Origin: Magnetococcales bacterium
GTDB lineage: Bacteria; Pseudomonadota; Magnetococcia; Magnetococcales; UBA8363
Assembly (NCBI GenBank): GCA_002753515.1
Contig: PEAK01000016.1
Span: 1 to 64,000, forward strand
Length of the DNA: 64,000 bases
Reading direction: 5' to 3'
Position numbers and translations under genes: made by a program. Below, piece by piece: positions 43,775 through 53,343 of this stretch; position 1 is the first letter of the stretch; each line of letters starts with the position of its first letter. A model generated the notes under the pieces. That model was not told the origin of the DNA, made no database searches, and worked only from the letters and a program-made list of their open reading frames with translations.

Positions 43775-44182
43775 TTATGGTATGGCCATTAATTTTTGAT
43801 GATCATTCCAGGAATCGCGAATGATCCTTATGATATCGGCATGGGTGCTGCTTTTGTTGATGTAGAAGCGGGCGCCTGCCAACAGGCAATCCTCCCAGAC
43901 TTCGGGATGATTGACCGACGTCAACATGATAACACAGGTCGTGGGACAGGAGGCGAGGATGGTTTTCAGGGCGGCTATGCCGTGCATGACGGGCATTTCG
44001 ATGTCGCACAGGGTAATATCGGGTTTGAGAGCGTTGTGGAGTTCGACGCCTTCCCGACCATCTTCGGCTTCACCGATGACGGAAAACCCCGCTTCTTCCA
44101 AGAGCTTCCGGAACATCATACGAATAGCGAAATCGTCATCAATGAGTAGAATAGTGTTTCTTGCGTCAGTTTTCATAATCAT
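43775..44182 (-). CDS. CheY-like response regulator
   Basis: 135 residues, receiver only. ILLIDDDFAIRMMFRKLLEEAG carries the acidic pocket, DITLCDIEMPVMHG the phospho-Asp, MLTSVN the Thr/Ser and FYINKSS the Lys. No output domain. A stand-alone receiver in this array is a likely substrate for the CheA-like or hybrid kinases and for the CheC-like phosphatases on either side. Confidence 0.93.
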   Translation of the reverse strand: MIMKTDARNTILLIDDDFAIRMMFRKLLEEAGFSVIGEAEDGREGVELHNALKPDITLCDIEMPVMHGIAALKTILASCPTTCVIMLTSVNHPEVWEDCLLAGARFYINKSSTHADIIRIIRDSWNDHQKLMAIP

Positions 44183-44201
44183 TTCCTTCTAGTTCTTTCT
44201 A

Positions 44202-45296
44202 TTATTCTTTTATAAGATCTGGCAGATTGACGCGAAATACCGACCCTTTGCCCAGTTCACTGGTGACGATGATTGTGCCGCGATGGGCATCACAAATCTT
44301 TTTGACGATGGAAAGCCCCAAACCTGTGCTTTTTTCCTTGCCAGTGGGCCGGGCACTTAATTTTTGGAAAGCGCCAAACAGCCGGGAGTGTTCTTCTTCA
44401 GGAATGCCGGGTCCCTGGTCTTGGACGGCAAACCATATGTGGTCCGCATCCTGGCCGGAACTGACGGTGACCTGCGTGCCCGGGTTGGAAAATTTGATAG
44501 CATTTCCCAGCAGATTATCGATAACCTGAGCCAAACGATCTTCATCAAAGGTGATTGTTCGGGTCGGTGTTGGTTTGTAATGCATATGAATGGATTTTTT
44601 CTCGGCGGCAAAGCGGAACAATTCCATGCGGCTTTGCAGCAGTTGCGTCAGGTTACCCGGTTTCAGATGCATGTCGAACTGGCCACTCTCAATGACCGTA
44701 ACATCCAGCAGGTCATTGATAAGATTGCTCATTTGTGTTCCAACATTGTGTATGGTCTGAATAAAACGCCGTTGTTCCTCTTCCGTAAGTTTCAAGTTGA
44801 GAAGCATATCGGACAGGCCGCAAATGGAGTTGAGCGGGTTGCGCAGATCGTGGGCCGCCATACCGAGAAATTTGTTTTTTAACTGGTTGAGTTCAATCAG
44901 GCGTACCCTTTGCCGGAGTAGTTCCAGTTGGGTGCGGATGCGGGCCAGGACAACGTTGGGCACAAACGGTTTGCGGATAAAATCCACCGCACCCAGCTCC
45001 AATCCTTTGGTTTCGTCGGCAGGATTGTTCATGCCGGTGATGAAGATGACGGGAATTTGCGAGGTTTCCGGATGGGACCTCAAGTGCCGACATACTTCAA
45101 AACCATCCATTTCCGGCATGATGATATCGAGCAGAATGAGGTCGGGGACGGGGTCGGTCCTGGCCCTTTTCAGGGCTTGTTGGCCGTTCTTGGCAATGAA
45201 CACCTTATAGCTATCATGTAACAGGCCCACCAGGACATCAATATTGGTTTTTTCGTCGTCGACCACAAGAATTTTTGCCGATTCTTCACCCATCAT
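44202..45296 (-). CDS. REC-HisKA-HATPase kinase
   Basis: 364 residues from the ATG at 45296, with AAGGA seven bases upstream. A receiver (ILVVDDEKTNIDVLVGLL, phospho-Asp in LILLDIIMPEMDG) is followed by HisKA (GMAAHDLRNPLNSICGL) near 165 and HATPase_c (VIDNLLGNAIKFSNPG, FAVQDQGPGIPEEEHSRLF, GLGLSIVKKIC). It has no membrane segment, so it is a cytoplasmic kinase driven by phosphorylation of its own receiver. Its start overlaps the end of the GGDEF gene, suggesting coupled translation. Confidence 0.93.
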   Translation of the reverse strand: MMGEESAKILVVDDEKTNIDVLVGLLHDSYKVFIAKNGQQALKRARTDPVPDLILLDIIMPEMDGFEVCRHLRSHPETSQIPVIFITGMNNPADETKGLELGAVDFIRKPFVPNVVLARIRTQLELLRQRVRLIELNQLKNKFLGMAAHDLRNPLNSICGLSDMLLNLKLTEEEQRRFIQTIHNVGTQMSNLINDLLDVTVIESGQFDMHLKPGNLTQLLQSRMELFRFAAEKKSIHMHYKPTPTRTITFDEDRLAQVIDNLLGNAIKFSNPGTQVTVSSGQDADHIWFAVQDQGPGIPEEEHSRLFGAFQKLSARPTGKEKSTGLGLSIVKKICDAHRGTIIVTSELGKGSVFRVNLPDLIKE

Positions 45297-46239
45297 ACTC
45301 GGTTCCTTCATTGAACTGCCTGACTTGGTTGCGTCCTTTGCGTTTGGCTTGGTACAACGCTTTGTCCGCCATTTCCACGAACTCTTTTTTCCGATGATTG
45401 TTATTGGGGATCAGTGTTACGGTACCCAGACTGAGGGTGACATGATCGGCTGCCGTGGATTGGGGGTGGGGTAGGTGGAGATCCCGGCATCTGTCCAGGA
45501 TGCGTTGTGCGGCAACCAGGGCACCTTCGGCATTGGTTTCCGGCAGGACGCAGGCGAACTCTTCGCCACCGTAGCGACAGGCAACATCGACACTCCTGGG
45601 CAGTGAATTGGCAACAGCCCTGGCGACTTTAGTCAGGCACAGATCCCCCTCAGCATGGCCGAAATGATCATTGTAGCGTTTGAAAAAGTCGATGTCCATG
45701 AGGATGAGGGAGAGGGGATGTTGGTAGCGCAGGGAGCGTTCCCATTCGTAATCCAAAAATTCATCGAAGCGGCGTCGATTGTAAATACCCGTTAAACCAT
45801 CCAGAGTGGCCATGCGTTCCAGCAGGTCGCCACGTTTCTTCAGTTCCACATGGGTTTTGACACGCGCCAGGGTGGTCAGTGGGCTGATCGGTTTAAAAAT
45901 GTAGTCGACAGCGCCCACTTCAAATCCTTTGGCCTCCGAGCGTTCTTCAACCTGGCCCGTAATGAAAATTACGGGGATGGCCCGGGTCATGAGGTTGCTT
46001 TTCACCCGACGGCAGACCTCGTACCCGTCCATTTCCGGCATGACGACATCCAACAAAATCAAATCGGGCAAAGGTCCTTTTTCCAGCCGCTTGAGTGCTT
46101 GCAGACCATCCTTGGCAACAACTGTTTTATAGTAAGGTTTGAGCAGGCCATCCAGGACGTTGAGATTGACCTTTTCATCATCAACGATGAGGATTTTGGA
46201 TTTTTCTTCTTCCATGTTGGCAATGCGATTGTGGATCAT
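45286..46239 (-). CDS. REC-GGDEF diguanylate cyclase (PleD-like)
   Basis: 317 residues. N-terminal receiver (KILIVDDEKVNLNVLDGLL, phospho-Asp in LILLDVVMPEMDGYEV, Lys in YIFKPISPL) and C-terminal GGDEF domain (DGLTGIYNRRRFDEFL, catalytic GGEEF). The product-inhibition I-site RSVD lies five residues before GGEEF, as in PleD. It makes c-di-GMP when its receiver is phosphorylated, so the chemosensory array may feed into c-di-GMP control of motility or attachment. It overlaps the next gene. Confidence 0.95.
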   Translation of the reverse strand: MIHNRIANMEEEKSKILIVDDEKVNLNVLDGLLKPYYKTVVAKDGLQALKRLEKGPLPDLILLDVVMPEMDGYEVCRRVKSNLMTRAIPVIFITGQVEERSEAKGFEVGAVDYIFKPISPLTTLARVKTHVELKKRGDLLERMATLDGLTGIYNRRRFDEFLDYEWERSLRYQHPLSLILMDIDFFKRYNDHFGHAEGDLCLTKVARAVANSLPRSVDVACRYGGEEFACVLPETNAEGALVAAQRILDRCRDLHLPHPQSTAADHVTLSLGTVTLIPNNNHRKKEFVEMADKALYQAKRKGRNQVRQFNEGTEYDG

Positions 46240-46268
46240 GATCCCAAGGTACTCCGGGTCTTGCTCGT

Positions 46269-48986
46269 TTAGATAGCCAGATGTACTGTGATTTCTTTAA
46301 AAATGCGTTGCGCTGTTTCAAATTCATAATCGTCAATTTGTACTTCCATTTTTTCCAAATCTGCATGGATGGGCTGGCCGGATAACATTTCTTTGGCTTG
46401 AGCCACCAGGAGGAGTGCATCGGAATCGCCATCTTCCAGGAGTTGCCGTAACTGGCTGAAAACAGGTTGCAACTGCTCCTTGGTGGGCATGTTCCGGGGT
46501 ATTGTGTTCCGTGGTGGCGACTTCGCGGGTATAACAGTCGCGAAATAGTGTTCCAGTCCCGACATAACCCGTTCGACCTCTTGCGAAAATGGTGGCCACA
46601 GTTCTGCAATGCCTTCGGTCGAATTGGATTTTAGCATGGTTTCCAAACGTTGGGCAGTTTCCTGCAACGTTTTGGCTCCCATCGTACCAGCCATTCCTTT
46701 GAAGGTGTGTGCCAAACGATGGGCTGCGGCGTGATCGCCCTTGTCCAAGGCTTCCTGAATGGAACGGGTGATATGGCGATGGCCGGAATAAATATTCTTC
46801 AATATTTTGTAATATAATGGTTTCTTGCCGTTCACGTTGCCGAGTCCGACCTGTATGTCCACGCCATCCAGTTGATCCGGGAGCGGGGTGTCATCCCGAT
46901 GTTCAGGTTTGAGGTTGGGGGCGGGCGTGGTTGTGCGCAGTGGTTTGGGGTCGGCATCCCCAACGGGACGCGGTTTGATGAATCGGCGTAACGTTTCAAA
47001 CAAGGTTGGGGGATGAATGGGTTTGCTCACATGCTCATTCATGCCGACGAGCAAACATTTTTCCCGATCTCCCGCCATGGCATTGGCGGTCATGGCAATG
47101 ATGGGCAGATCGGCGAATTGGGGATCGGAACGAATCGTGCGGCTGGCGGTGAAACCATCCATGACCGGCATTTGCAAATCCATGAGTACCGCATCGTAGG
47201 TGTGCGCACGAACACAATTCACCGCCTCCTGACCATTGTTGGCAATGTGGACGTGCAACCCTTCATCTTCCAGCAATTCTCTGGCGACCTGCTGATTGAT
47301 TTCATTATCTTCCACCAGGAGAATGTTGGCTCCGCGGATCGGGCCCAAATCGCAGCCGGATCCCCTGGGCAGGGTGTGGTCAGCACGTTTGGTATTTTGT
47401 CCCAGGGCGGACAAGACGGATTCAAACATGACCGAAAGGTTGACAGGTTTGGTGAGAAAAACGTCGATGCCGGCATTGTCAGCGGCCAAGGCGACATCTT
47501 CGCGGGAATAGGCGGTCACCATGATAATCTTGGGCAGGTTTAACTCGGGAAAACGTCGATTGATCTCTTGGGCGGTGCGGACGCCATCCATTTCACCCAT
47601 TTTCCAGTCAAGGAATACCATTTTGAAGGGATGTTTCTCCCTGGCAGCCCGTTCCAGCTCGAAAATGGCTTCTTCGCCCGATGCAACGGCTGTAACCTGA
47701 AAGGAAAAGGATTCCAAAGATTTTTGCAAAATTTCCCTGGCTACGGGATTGTCATCGGCAACCAATACCGGCACGCCAACGTATTCTTTGCTGGGGAGGC
47801 GGAATCGACGACGACTGGTGTCTTTGCGGGCCAGGAGCGAGGTGAAGTGAAAGGTGGAGCCTTGGTTGGGCTGACTTTCCACCCATATGGTCCCCCCCAT
47901 CATTTCCACCAACCGTTTGCAAATCGTCAATCCCAATCCGGTGCCACCGAATTTGCGGGTTGTTGAGCTGTCCGCCTGCGAAAAGGCCTGGAACAAGCGC
48001 CCCTGCTGTTCTTCGGTCAGACCAATGCCGGTATCCTGGACCTTGAAGTGCAATTCGACCTGATACTCTGCCTCTTTCAATAAATGGATGGAGAGGACGA
48101 TATTGCCTTTTTCGGTAAATTTGACGGCATTATTAGCTAGGTTGATGAGAATCTGCCCCAGGCGCAATGGATCGCCAACCAGGTGCATGGGCACCCCGGT
48201 ATCCACGTGAAAACTGACCTCCAAACCTTTCTCTTCCGCCTTCATGGCGATAAGGTTGGCGACATCGTTCAACACGTCATCCAAATGAAAGGGTACCGAT
48301 TCGATGGTGAGTTTGCCCGCTTCAATTTTGGAAAAATCGAGAATATCGTTGATGATTCCCAGCAAGGCCAGTGCTGAACTATGAATTTTGCTGACATAAT
48401 CGGCTTGCCGGGAATCCAGTTGGGTCTTCAATGCAAGATGGGCCATGCCAATGATGGCGTTCATTGGCGTGCGTATTTCATGGCTCATGTTGGCCAGGAA
48501 ATCGCTCTTGGCCTGATTGGCATTTTGTGCGATCTCTTTGGCGGCTTGCAGCTCCCGCGCTTGGTTGCGCAACAGATGCTCCCGGGAGACGGTGACGGTA
48601 ATATCCTGAATCTGGATGCAGCAATATCGATTGCCATCGTCGTTGCGTATGGCCTTGATCTGTACCATCTGATCCATTCTGGGACTCCCTTCGGCTCTTT
48701 CGGAAGCAGTGTAGAGCGGGAAGGGTGTTGGTGTCAGGCGGTGGGAGAGCGTGGTTGGCAACCCTGAACTCAAGGCATTGTCGATGGCTTTGTGGATGCG
48801 TGATTGTTTCAGTTCCTGGAAGATTGTGAACAAGGAGCGGCCCAGAACATCGTCGGAAGGAAGGCGAGTGGCTTTTTGCATCCACTTGTTCCAAAAAACA
48901 ACATCGTGTTTTTCATCGAGTATAATGGTTCCGACAGCGCTAACGTCCAAGGCGTTGGCAAGCAAACTGTTGTCCAGGTCGGCCAT
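46269..48986 (-). CDS. Hybrid histidine kinase, PAS-HisKA-HATPase-REC-REC-HPt
   Basis: 905 residues from the ATG at 48986. A PAS-like domain ([22 protein letters not shown]) is followed by HisKA ([19 protein letters not shown]), HATPase ([20 protein letters not shown]), two receivers ([15 protein letters not shown] with [28 protein letters not shown] with [11 protein letters not shown]) and an HPt with phospho-His in [17 protein letters not shown]. No transmembrane segment, so sensing is cytoplasmic. It ends a further 100 residues after the HPt. The unorthodox phosphorelay can return phosphate to regulators in the array. Confidence 0.95.
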   Translation of the reverse strand: MADLDNSLLANALDVSAVGTIILDEKHDVVFWNKWMQKATRLPSDDVLGRSLFTIFQELKQSRIHKAIDNALSSGLPTTLSHRLTPTPFPLYTASERAEGSPRMDQMVQIKAIRNDDGNRYCCIQIQDITVTVSREHLLRNQARELQAAKEIAQNANQAKSDFLANMSHEIRTPMNAIIGMAHLALKTQLDSRQADYVSKIHSSALALLGIINDILDFSKIEAGKLTIESVPFHLDDVLNDVANLIAMKAEEKGLEVSFHVDTGVPMHLVGDPLRLGQILINLANNAVKFTEKGNIVLSIHLLKEAEYQVELHFKVQDTGIGLTEEQQGRLFQAFSQADSSTTRKFGGTGLGLTICKRLVEMMGGTIWVESQPNQGSTFHFTSLLARKDTSRRRFRLPSKEYVGVPVLVADDNPVAREILQKSLESFSFQVTAVASGEEAIFELERAAREKHPFKMVFLDWKMGEMDGVRTAQEINRRFPELNLPKIIMVTAYSREDVALAADNAGIDVFLTKPVNLSVMFESVLSALGQNTKRADHTLPRGSGCDLGPIRGANILLVEDNEINQQVARELLEDEGLHVHIANNGQEAVNCVRAHTYDAVLMDLQMPVMDGFTASRTIRSDPQFADLPIIAMTANAMAGDREKCLLVGMNEHVSKPIHPPTLFETLRRFIKPRPVGDADPKPLRTTTPAPNLKPEHRDDTPLPDQLDGVDIQVGLGNVNGKKPLYYKILKNIYSGHRHITRSIQEALDKGDHAAAHRLAHTFKGMAGTMGAKTLQETAQRLETMLKSNSTEGIAELWPPFSQEVERVMSGLEHYFATVIPAKSPPRNTIPRNMPTKEQLQPVFSQLRQLLEDGDSDALLLVAQAKEMLSGQPIHADLEKMEVQIDDYEFETAQRIFKEITVHLAI

Positions 48987-49002
48987 GCGACACCAAAATT
49001 GT

Positions 49003-49665
49003 TTACAGGTTGGACAGGATGACTTCCAATTCACGTTTCAGGATGTACATGGCCTGTTGCGAAAACAGCAGCACGACGAAACCGCTCAGGGTATGCTGGG
49101 TATCTTCTTCATCACTGGTCTTGAAATCCATCATCAGGACAAAGGCGCGTTCATCGTCTTCGTTGACACCTTCCATCAAGGATTGTTTTTGCGCCGCCAA
49201 ATGCGAGGAGATGTCCAATAAAAAACGGCTGGAACCTTTCAAGAATTCGGCCGACTCGAATTCAAATTCCACGCTCATCATCTGGGTAAAGCTTTCCAGG
49301 AAGGCGTTGAGGATGACATTGCCCACGTCCAGCAGTGTTTCTTGTTCCAGTTCCGTCAAAACTTCCAGGGGAATATCTTCGTGGAGCAGGGTGCGAACCA
49401 ACTCCAGGCTTTCGTTTCCGGGAAAAATCAGCAGGGCCGTGCCTGTCAATTCCCCTTTGAAGTTTTGCCTGACCGCCACCAACTTTTCTTCCTGGCTCTC
49501 CATCAGCATGTGCGTGGCCTCTTCGTACGGGACCACTTTCAGTTTGGGGAGGGTCAAAAGTACCTCATTTTGCACCATCTGGCTCAAAGAATCGGCAGCC
49601 ATCCCCAGGCCCATGTTAAAAAATTCCTTCAGGGCATCTTCTTCCAGTTCGCTAAGCCTGAACAT
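49003..49665 (-). CDS. CheC-like phosphatase, copy 2
   Basis: 220 residues from the ATG at 49665, preceded by GGGGAAAG. The first site is intact (EDALKEFFNMGLGMAADSLSQM) and the second is close to consensus (LLDVGNVILNAFLESFTQM, Asp for Glu). The middle FKGELTGTALLIFPGNESLELV and C-terminal GFVVLLFSQQAMYILKREL follow the CheC fold. It probably dephosphorylates a CheY-type regulator. Two other CheC-like genes share the operon. Confidence 0.85.
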   Translation of the reverse strand: MFRLSELEEDALKEFFNMGLGMAADSLSQMVQNEVLLTLPKLKVVPYEEATHMLMESQEEKLVAVRQNFKGELTGTALLIFPGNESLELVRTLLHEDIPLEVLTELEQETLLDVGNVILNAFLESFTQMMSVEFEFESAEFLKGSSRFLLDISSHLAAQKQSLMEGVNEDDERAFVLMMDFKTSDEEDTQHTLSGFVVLLFSQQAMYILKRELEVILSNL

Positions 49666-49709
49666 TTTTTTTCTTTCCCCGTGCATGATGGGTTCCATAC
49701 GATATTTTT

Positions 49710-50393
49710 TCAGGGGACCGTAAGACGATGGATGGCATCCCGGATACGAATTTTTAAATCAGGAAGTCGCGACAGGTCGAGAAACAGCATGATTTCACCT
49801 GAAATGTTTTTTTCTAACGTTTTGAATTGTACTTCCAATTGCAACACCTTGTCTTGGAGATCCAGGGGGCGACGTTTGGTCTCCTTGGCAACGGTTTCGC
49901 TTCCTGCCTCGCAGGCCTTCCCCCGGTTTTTATTGCGAGCGATTTCAATCAAGAGTTCGGCGCTACGATTGAGATGGACTTCCGGCAGTTCCGAATCCAG
50001 TTCTGTTTCCATCATGTTGGCCAGACTGCCGAGGCATGAGTGGAGAATCAGGTTGCCCAGTTCGGCCAAAACTTCCGCTTCGGTGACCTCGGAATTGCTT
50101 AAAAGTTCGGTGAGAACCTGGCTGCTGGGTTGGGGTACGAATAAAAAGGCGTCTCCGGAGAATGCCGAGGCCCCTTTGGCATCGATGAACGCCTGTCGAA
50201 TCGTATGGGCCCGGGTATCGTAGCGTTGGGCGCACTCGTCGATGGCGGGCCGTTTGGGGAGTACTTTCACGCCAGGGACCGAGACATGAATTTCTTCTCC
50301 CAGGAGTTCGCTCAAGGCAGAGGATCCCAAACCCAAGCCAATGTTGAAGGCTTCGGCCAGCATATCCAATTCCAGTGCGGTCAATGCGCTCAT
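49710..50393 (-). CDS. CheC-like phosphatase, copy 3
   Basis: 227 residues from the ATG at 50393; the track's extension has no family match. Both sites resemble the D/S/E-x3-E-x2-N pattern (ELDMLAEAFNIGLGLGSSALSEL and EVLAELGNLILHSCLGSL). A charged insertion near 165-180 (RNKNRGKACEAGSETVAKETKRR) distinguishes it from copy 2. The C-terminus (GEIMLFLDLSRLPDLKIRI) is a typical CheC strand-helix. It is preceded by a CheY-like gene. Confidence 0.82.
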   Translation of the reverse strand: MSALTALELDMLAEAFNIGLGLGSSALSELLGEEIHVSVPGVKVLPKRPAIDECAQRYDTRAHTIRQAFIDAKGASAFSGDAFLFVPQPSSQVLTELLSNSEVTEAEVLAELGNLILHSCLGSLANMMETELDSELPEVHLNRSAELLIEIARNKNRGKACEAGSETVAKETKRRPLDLQDKVLQLEVQFKTLEKNISGEIMLFLDLSRLPDLKIRIRDAIHRLTVP

Positions 50394-50430
50394 GGGGGGT
50401 ATGGGCAGGTTGCCGAGGCATATGTGCCGG

Positions 50431-50796
50431 TTACCCTGCGACTCCTTGCATGGCAGCGGTGATTTTTTCCTGATTGATGGGCTTTTTGATGAATCCGATG
50501 CCGATGGCTTCGGCGCGAAGCTGCATCCGCTCCTGGATATTGGCTGTGACCAGGTGAATGGCCAAGCCCGGCTGTTTTTCCAATAATTTTTCTGCCAGAT
50601 CAATGCCATTCATCCCGGGCATGTTAAAATCGATCAAAGCCAGATGGAGGGATTGCCCTTGTGCCTTGGCTAGGGCGTCTTCACCATCTTTCGCTTCCAG
50701 CAGATCCCAATCCTTGAATCCATCAGCGAAAAATTTACGGACCATCATGCGAGCAAGGCTGCTGTCATCGACAATCAAGGCCATTTTTTTTTCCAT
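50431..50796 (-). CDS. CheY-like response regulator
   Basis: 121 residues, receiver only. ALIVDDSSLARMMVRKFFAD has the DD pair, LALIDFNMPGMNGIDLAEKL the phospho-Asp, and IGFIKKPINQEK the Lys. It sits right after the CheA-like gene, the usual cheA-cheY arrangement, and before a CheC-like gene. Without a fliM-binding test it cannot be called the motor CheY. Confidence 0.93.
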   Translation of the reverse strand: MEKKMALIVDDSSLARMMVRKFFADGFKDWDLLEAKDGEDALAKAQGQSLHLALIDFNMPGMNGIDLAEKLLEKQPGLAIHLVTANIQERMQLRAEAIGIGFIKKPINQEKITAAMQGVAG

Positions 50797-50826
50797 TGTG
50801 TTCTCCGAAAGATAAATAACAGGTGA

Positions 50827-52581
50827 TTACCCCAACTCATCCGCGCCAGCCAGTAATGCCTGAACGTTCAGTAAAAAGGAGATGCTGCCATCCGGCATGA
50901 CTGCAGTCCCGGCGAGAATGGGGATGTGAGAGAAAATACGATTGATGGGTTTGATCAGGAGTGAGCTATGCCCCAAAATGGCCCCGACTTCAAGAGCGAA
51001 AAGGTGTTCCTGGGCATGCAGCACAGCGACATGGACCGCCGTGGCGGCGAGGAGGCGTTCGATTTCGCGTTGTGGGGCGCGCCTGGGACCATCGCGTGTC
51101 AGCAAGCGTTGCAGGGGGATGAGGGGCAACAATTTTTCCCGAACCCGAACCATGGGCGATTGCATTTTTCCTTCGATGTTGTTCCCGATTTCGCCGCCGT
51201 AGAACGAGACCAGCTCAATGACATTGACCTGGGGGATGGCAAAGGTTTCATTGCTTTCGTGGACGAGCAGAGCCGGGACAATGGCCATGGTTTGCGGAAT
51301 GGACATGCGAAACGTTGAACCGGTGCCCAAGGTGCTGGCGATGGAGATGGTGCCACCCATTTTGTTGAGGGCGTTTTGCACAACATCCATGCCGGTTCCA
51401 CGCCCGGAGATGGTACTGATTTCCTTGGCGGTGGAAAAGCCGGGCAACATGATCAACTTGAAAATCTCCGTTTCGCTCATCTCCTCGGCCTGCTGGACGG
51501 TGATCAACCCGGTGGACAACGCTTTCTCCACCACCAACACGGGGTCGATACCATGACCGTCATCTTTGATTTCCAGAAAGATTTGCCCATGCTTTTGTTC
51601 GGCTTTCAGGATGATCCGACCGATGGGTGATTTGCCCATGCGTGTCCGCTCTTCGGGGGATTCGATGCCATGATCGACGGCGTTGCGGATGAGATGTCCC
51701 AACAGCTCATTAATGGATGTCAGGACGTTACGATCCACTTCCGTTTCTTCCCCGATGAGGTCGAGGACGACCTTTTTGCCAATGGCTACGGCCAAATCCC
51801 GTACCAGACGGTGATATTGATCCCAGATGCGCCCGATGGGTTGCAGACGATATTTGATGACTTCATTCTGGAGCCACGCGATTTGTTTGCCGTGAACCTC
51901 CAGAAGTTGATCGATGTGATCCGGTTTTTGCGTGATAACGTACTTGAGTTGGTTAAAGGAGGCTCCCAATTCCCCCACCTGGTTCATCAAGGTATCCAGT
52001 CGGCTCAGGGATAAGCGGATCGACTCCATGGGGGCGGATGACTGGTTGGCATCGCTTTCCGAGGGCGCTGTAACCGGGGAATCCCGGGTGGGAACTTTTG
52101 TCTCCGGTTGGGCGGTTGCGGGAGATGGTGGTGCGGGTTCAGTGAGGGATATTGAAACCGCCGCCGAATCGGCTGTTTTTTCCTGGGGATGTGAGACACA
52201 ATAATCCAATTTTTGCATGAGTTCTGCAAAATCGGCAATACCTTCTGAACCCGATTGGGCAATTTCCAGGAGTGTTTTTCGTACCCGGTCCAATACGTTG
52301 AACAGGAGACTGCCAATCTCCTGGCTCATGAGCAAATGATCGTCCCGCATGAGGTCGAGGAGGGTTTCAGCTTTGTGGGTCAGTTCCTCCAGGCGCGGGA
52401 AGCCCATCATGCGGCAATTGCCCTTGACGGTATGCATGTCCCGGAAGACGGCGTTGATTAATTCTTTGTGGCCCGGATTGGATTCAAGCTTGAGCAATCC
52501 TTGTTCGATCCGATCCAAGGATTCGCGGTTTTCCGAAAAAAACTCTTCCATCAATGCCTTTTGGATTTCTTCACTGAACAT
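50827..52581 (-). CDS. cheA: CheA-like chemotaxis histidine kinase
   Basis: 584 residues, shorter than E. coli CheA (654). HPt with phospho-His in FRDMHTVKGNCRMMGF near 49, a Ser/Pro-rich linker at 140-190 in place of a recognisable P2 CheY-binding domain, a dimerisation helix, HATPase (NAVDHGIESPEERTRMGKS, GFSTAKEISTISGRGTGMDVVQ) and a C-terminal CheW-like domain (FAIPQVNVIELVSFY). No separate cheW, cheR, cheB or receptor accompanies it. It heads the minus-strand array that ends at cheD. Confidence 0.94.
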   Translation of the reverse strand: MFSEEIQKALMEEFFSENRESLDRIEQGLLKLESNPGHKELINAVFRDMHTVKGNCRMMGFPRLEELTHKAETLLDLMRDDHLLMSQEIGSLLFNVLDRVRKTLLEIAQSGSEGIADFAELMQKLDYCVSHPQEKTADSAAVSISLTEPAPPSPATAQPETKVPTRDSPVTAPSESDANQSSAPMESIRLSLSRLDTLMNQVGELGASFNQLKYVITQKPDHIDQLLEVHGKQIAWLQNEVIKYRLQPIGRIWDQYHRLVRDLAVAIGKKVVLDLIGEETEVDRNVLTSINELLGHLIRNAVDHGIESPEERTRMGKSPIGRIILKAEQKHGQIFLEIKDDGHGIDPVLVVEKALSTGLITVQQAEEMSETEIFKLIMLPGFSTAKEISTISGRGTGMDVVQNALNKMGGTISIASTLGTGSTFRMSIPQTMAIVPALLVHESNETFAIPQVNVIELVSFYGGEIGNNIEGKMQSPMVRVREKLLPLIPLQRLLTRDGPRRAPQREIERLLAATAVHVAVLHAQEHLFALEVGAILGHSSLLIKPINRIFSHIPILAGTAVMPDGSISFLLNVQALLAGADELG

Positions 52582-52812
52582 TGATTAGTCGATTCCAGAC
52601 TGGGTAGGTGTGCCAGGATAACAGATGGGAAGAGAGTCTGAGAGATGTCCTTGAATGCAGAAAAAGGCCCTACAATGAAACCACAATTATATGAGGGATT
52701 GGTGCTATTTGCAAGGTCTATAAGTAAGATCTTTATTGCTAATAAATGTTAATTATTATTTTGCAGGGATTGGCGGATCACCCTGGTACGAGATTACCGT
52801 AAAATGGGATCT

Positions 52813-53151
52813 TTATAGCGGTTGTGATGCCATTTGCGCCACTATGTAGTTGCACACAATCTCCTGTCGGAAACTATCCGGGATACGTGCCCAGTCCTCC
52901 ACCTCAACCCGGATGGGCAGGTCACTGAGCATGAAAGCTGTCCTGACGGCGCCGATGCCCGGTTGTTCCAGATCGGGATCAACGGGATTGCGTACCTCCA
53001 GATCCAGATCGCTTGTTTCGTGCCCCGTACCGGTCACCCGACTGCCATAGATCCACGCCTCAGACCAGGGCACGTAATGTTGCAACAACTGACGCACTGT
53101 ATGCAGATGTCGAGGTTCCAGATACAGGGTGGAGAGATCACGTGCGGCCAT
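52813..53151 (-). CDS. MNT-type nucleotidyltransferase with broken HEPN partner
   Basis: 112 residues from the ATG at 53151; the track's longer frame reads through the partner. The signature IYGSRVTGTGHETSDLDLEV is GSxRx...SDxD of the MNT family, and the C-terminal VEDWARIPDSFRQEIVCNY is typical of MJ0435/HI0073-like proteins. It probably inhibited or modified the upstream HI0074-like protein, which is now defective. The start overlaps the end of that remnant by 14 bases, keeping the ancestral two-gene layout. Confidence 0.8.
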   Translation of the reverse strand: MAARDLSTLYLEPRHLHTVRQLLQHYVPWSEAWIYGSRVTGTGHETSDLDLEVRNPVDPDLEQPGIGAVRTAFMLSDLPIRVEVEDWARIPDSFRQEIVCNYIVAQMASQPL

Positions 53152-53333
53152 GGCCCAGCTTCTCCCGCAAGACCGACTCCAGCTGTTTGCCAACAGCGAT
53201 GAAGTCGGGTTGCAACCGTAATGCATCGTCAGCAAATCCTATTCAAACTTCCTGGTTCAGATTGGCTGTCGAATTCCACTGGGGCCTCCAATGTTTCCAG
53301 GCATCGCAACAAATGATCCGTGTTCAGAACCAT
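53138..53333 (-). pseudogene. HI0074-like HEPN partner, internally deleted
   Basis: Not in the ORF track. An ATG at 53333 gives MVLNTDHLLRCLETLEAPVE and then EFDSQSEPGSLNRIC before a TGA. In another frame the sequence continues with ALRLQPDFIAVGKQLESVLR to a TGA at 53138. The first part resembles the N-terminus and the last part the C-terminus of HI0074-like HEPN proteins (about 140 residues), with roughly 70 central residues missing and a frameshift. I judge it a pseudogene; the DNA of the MNT partner is intact. Confidence 0.6.
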
Positions 53334-53343
53334 GCAACATTCC

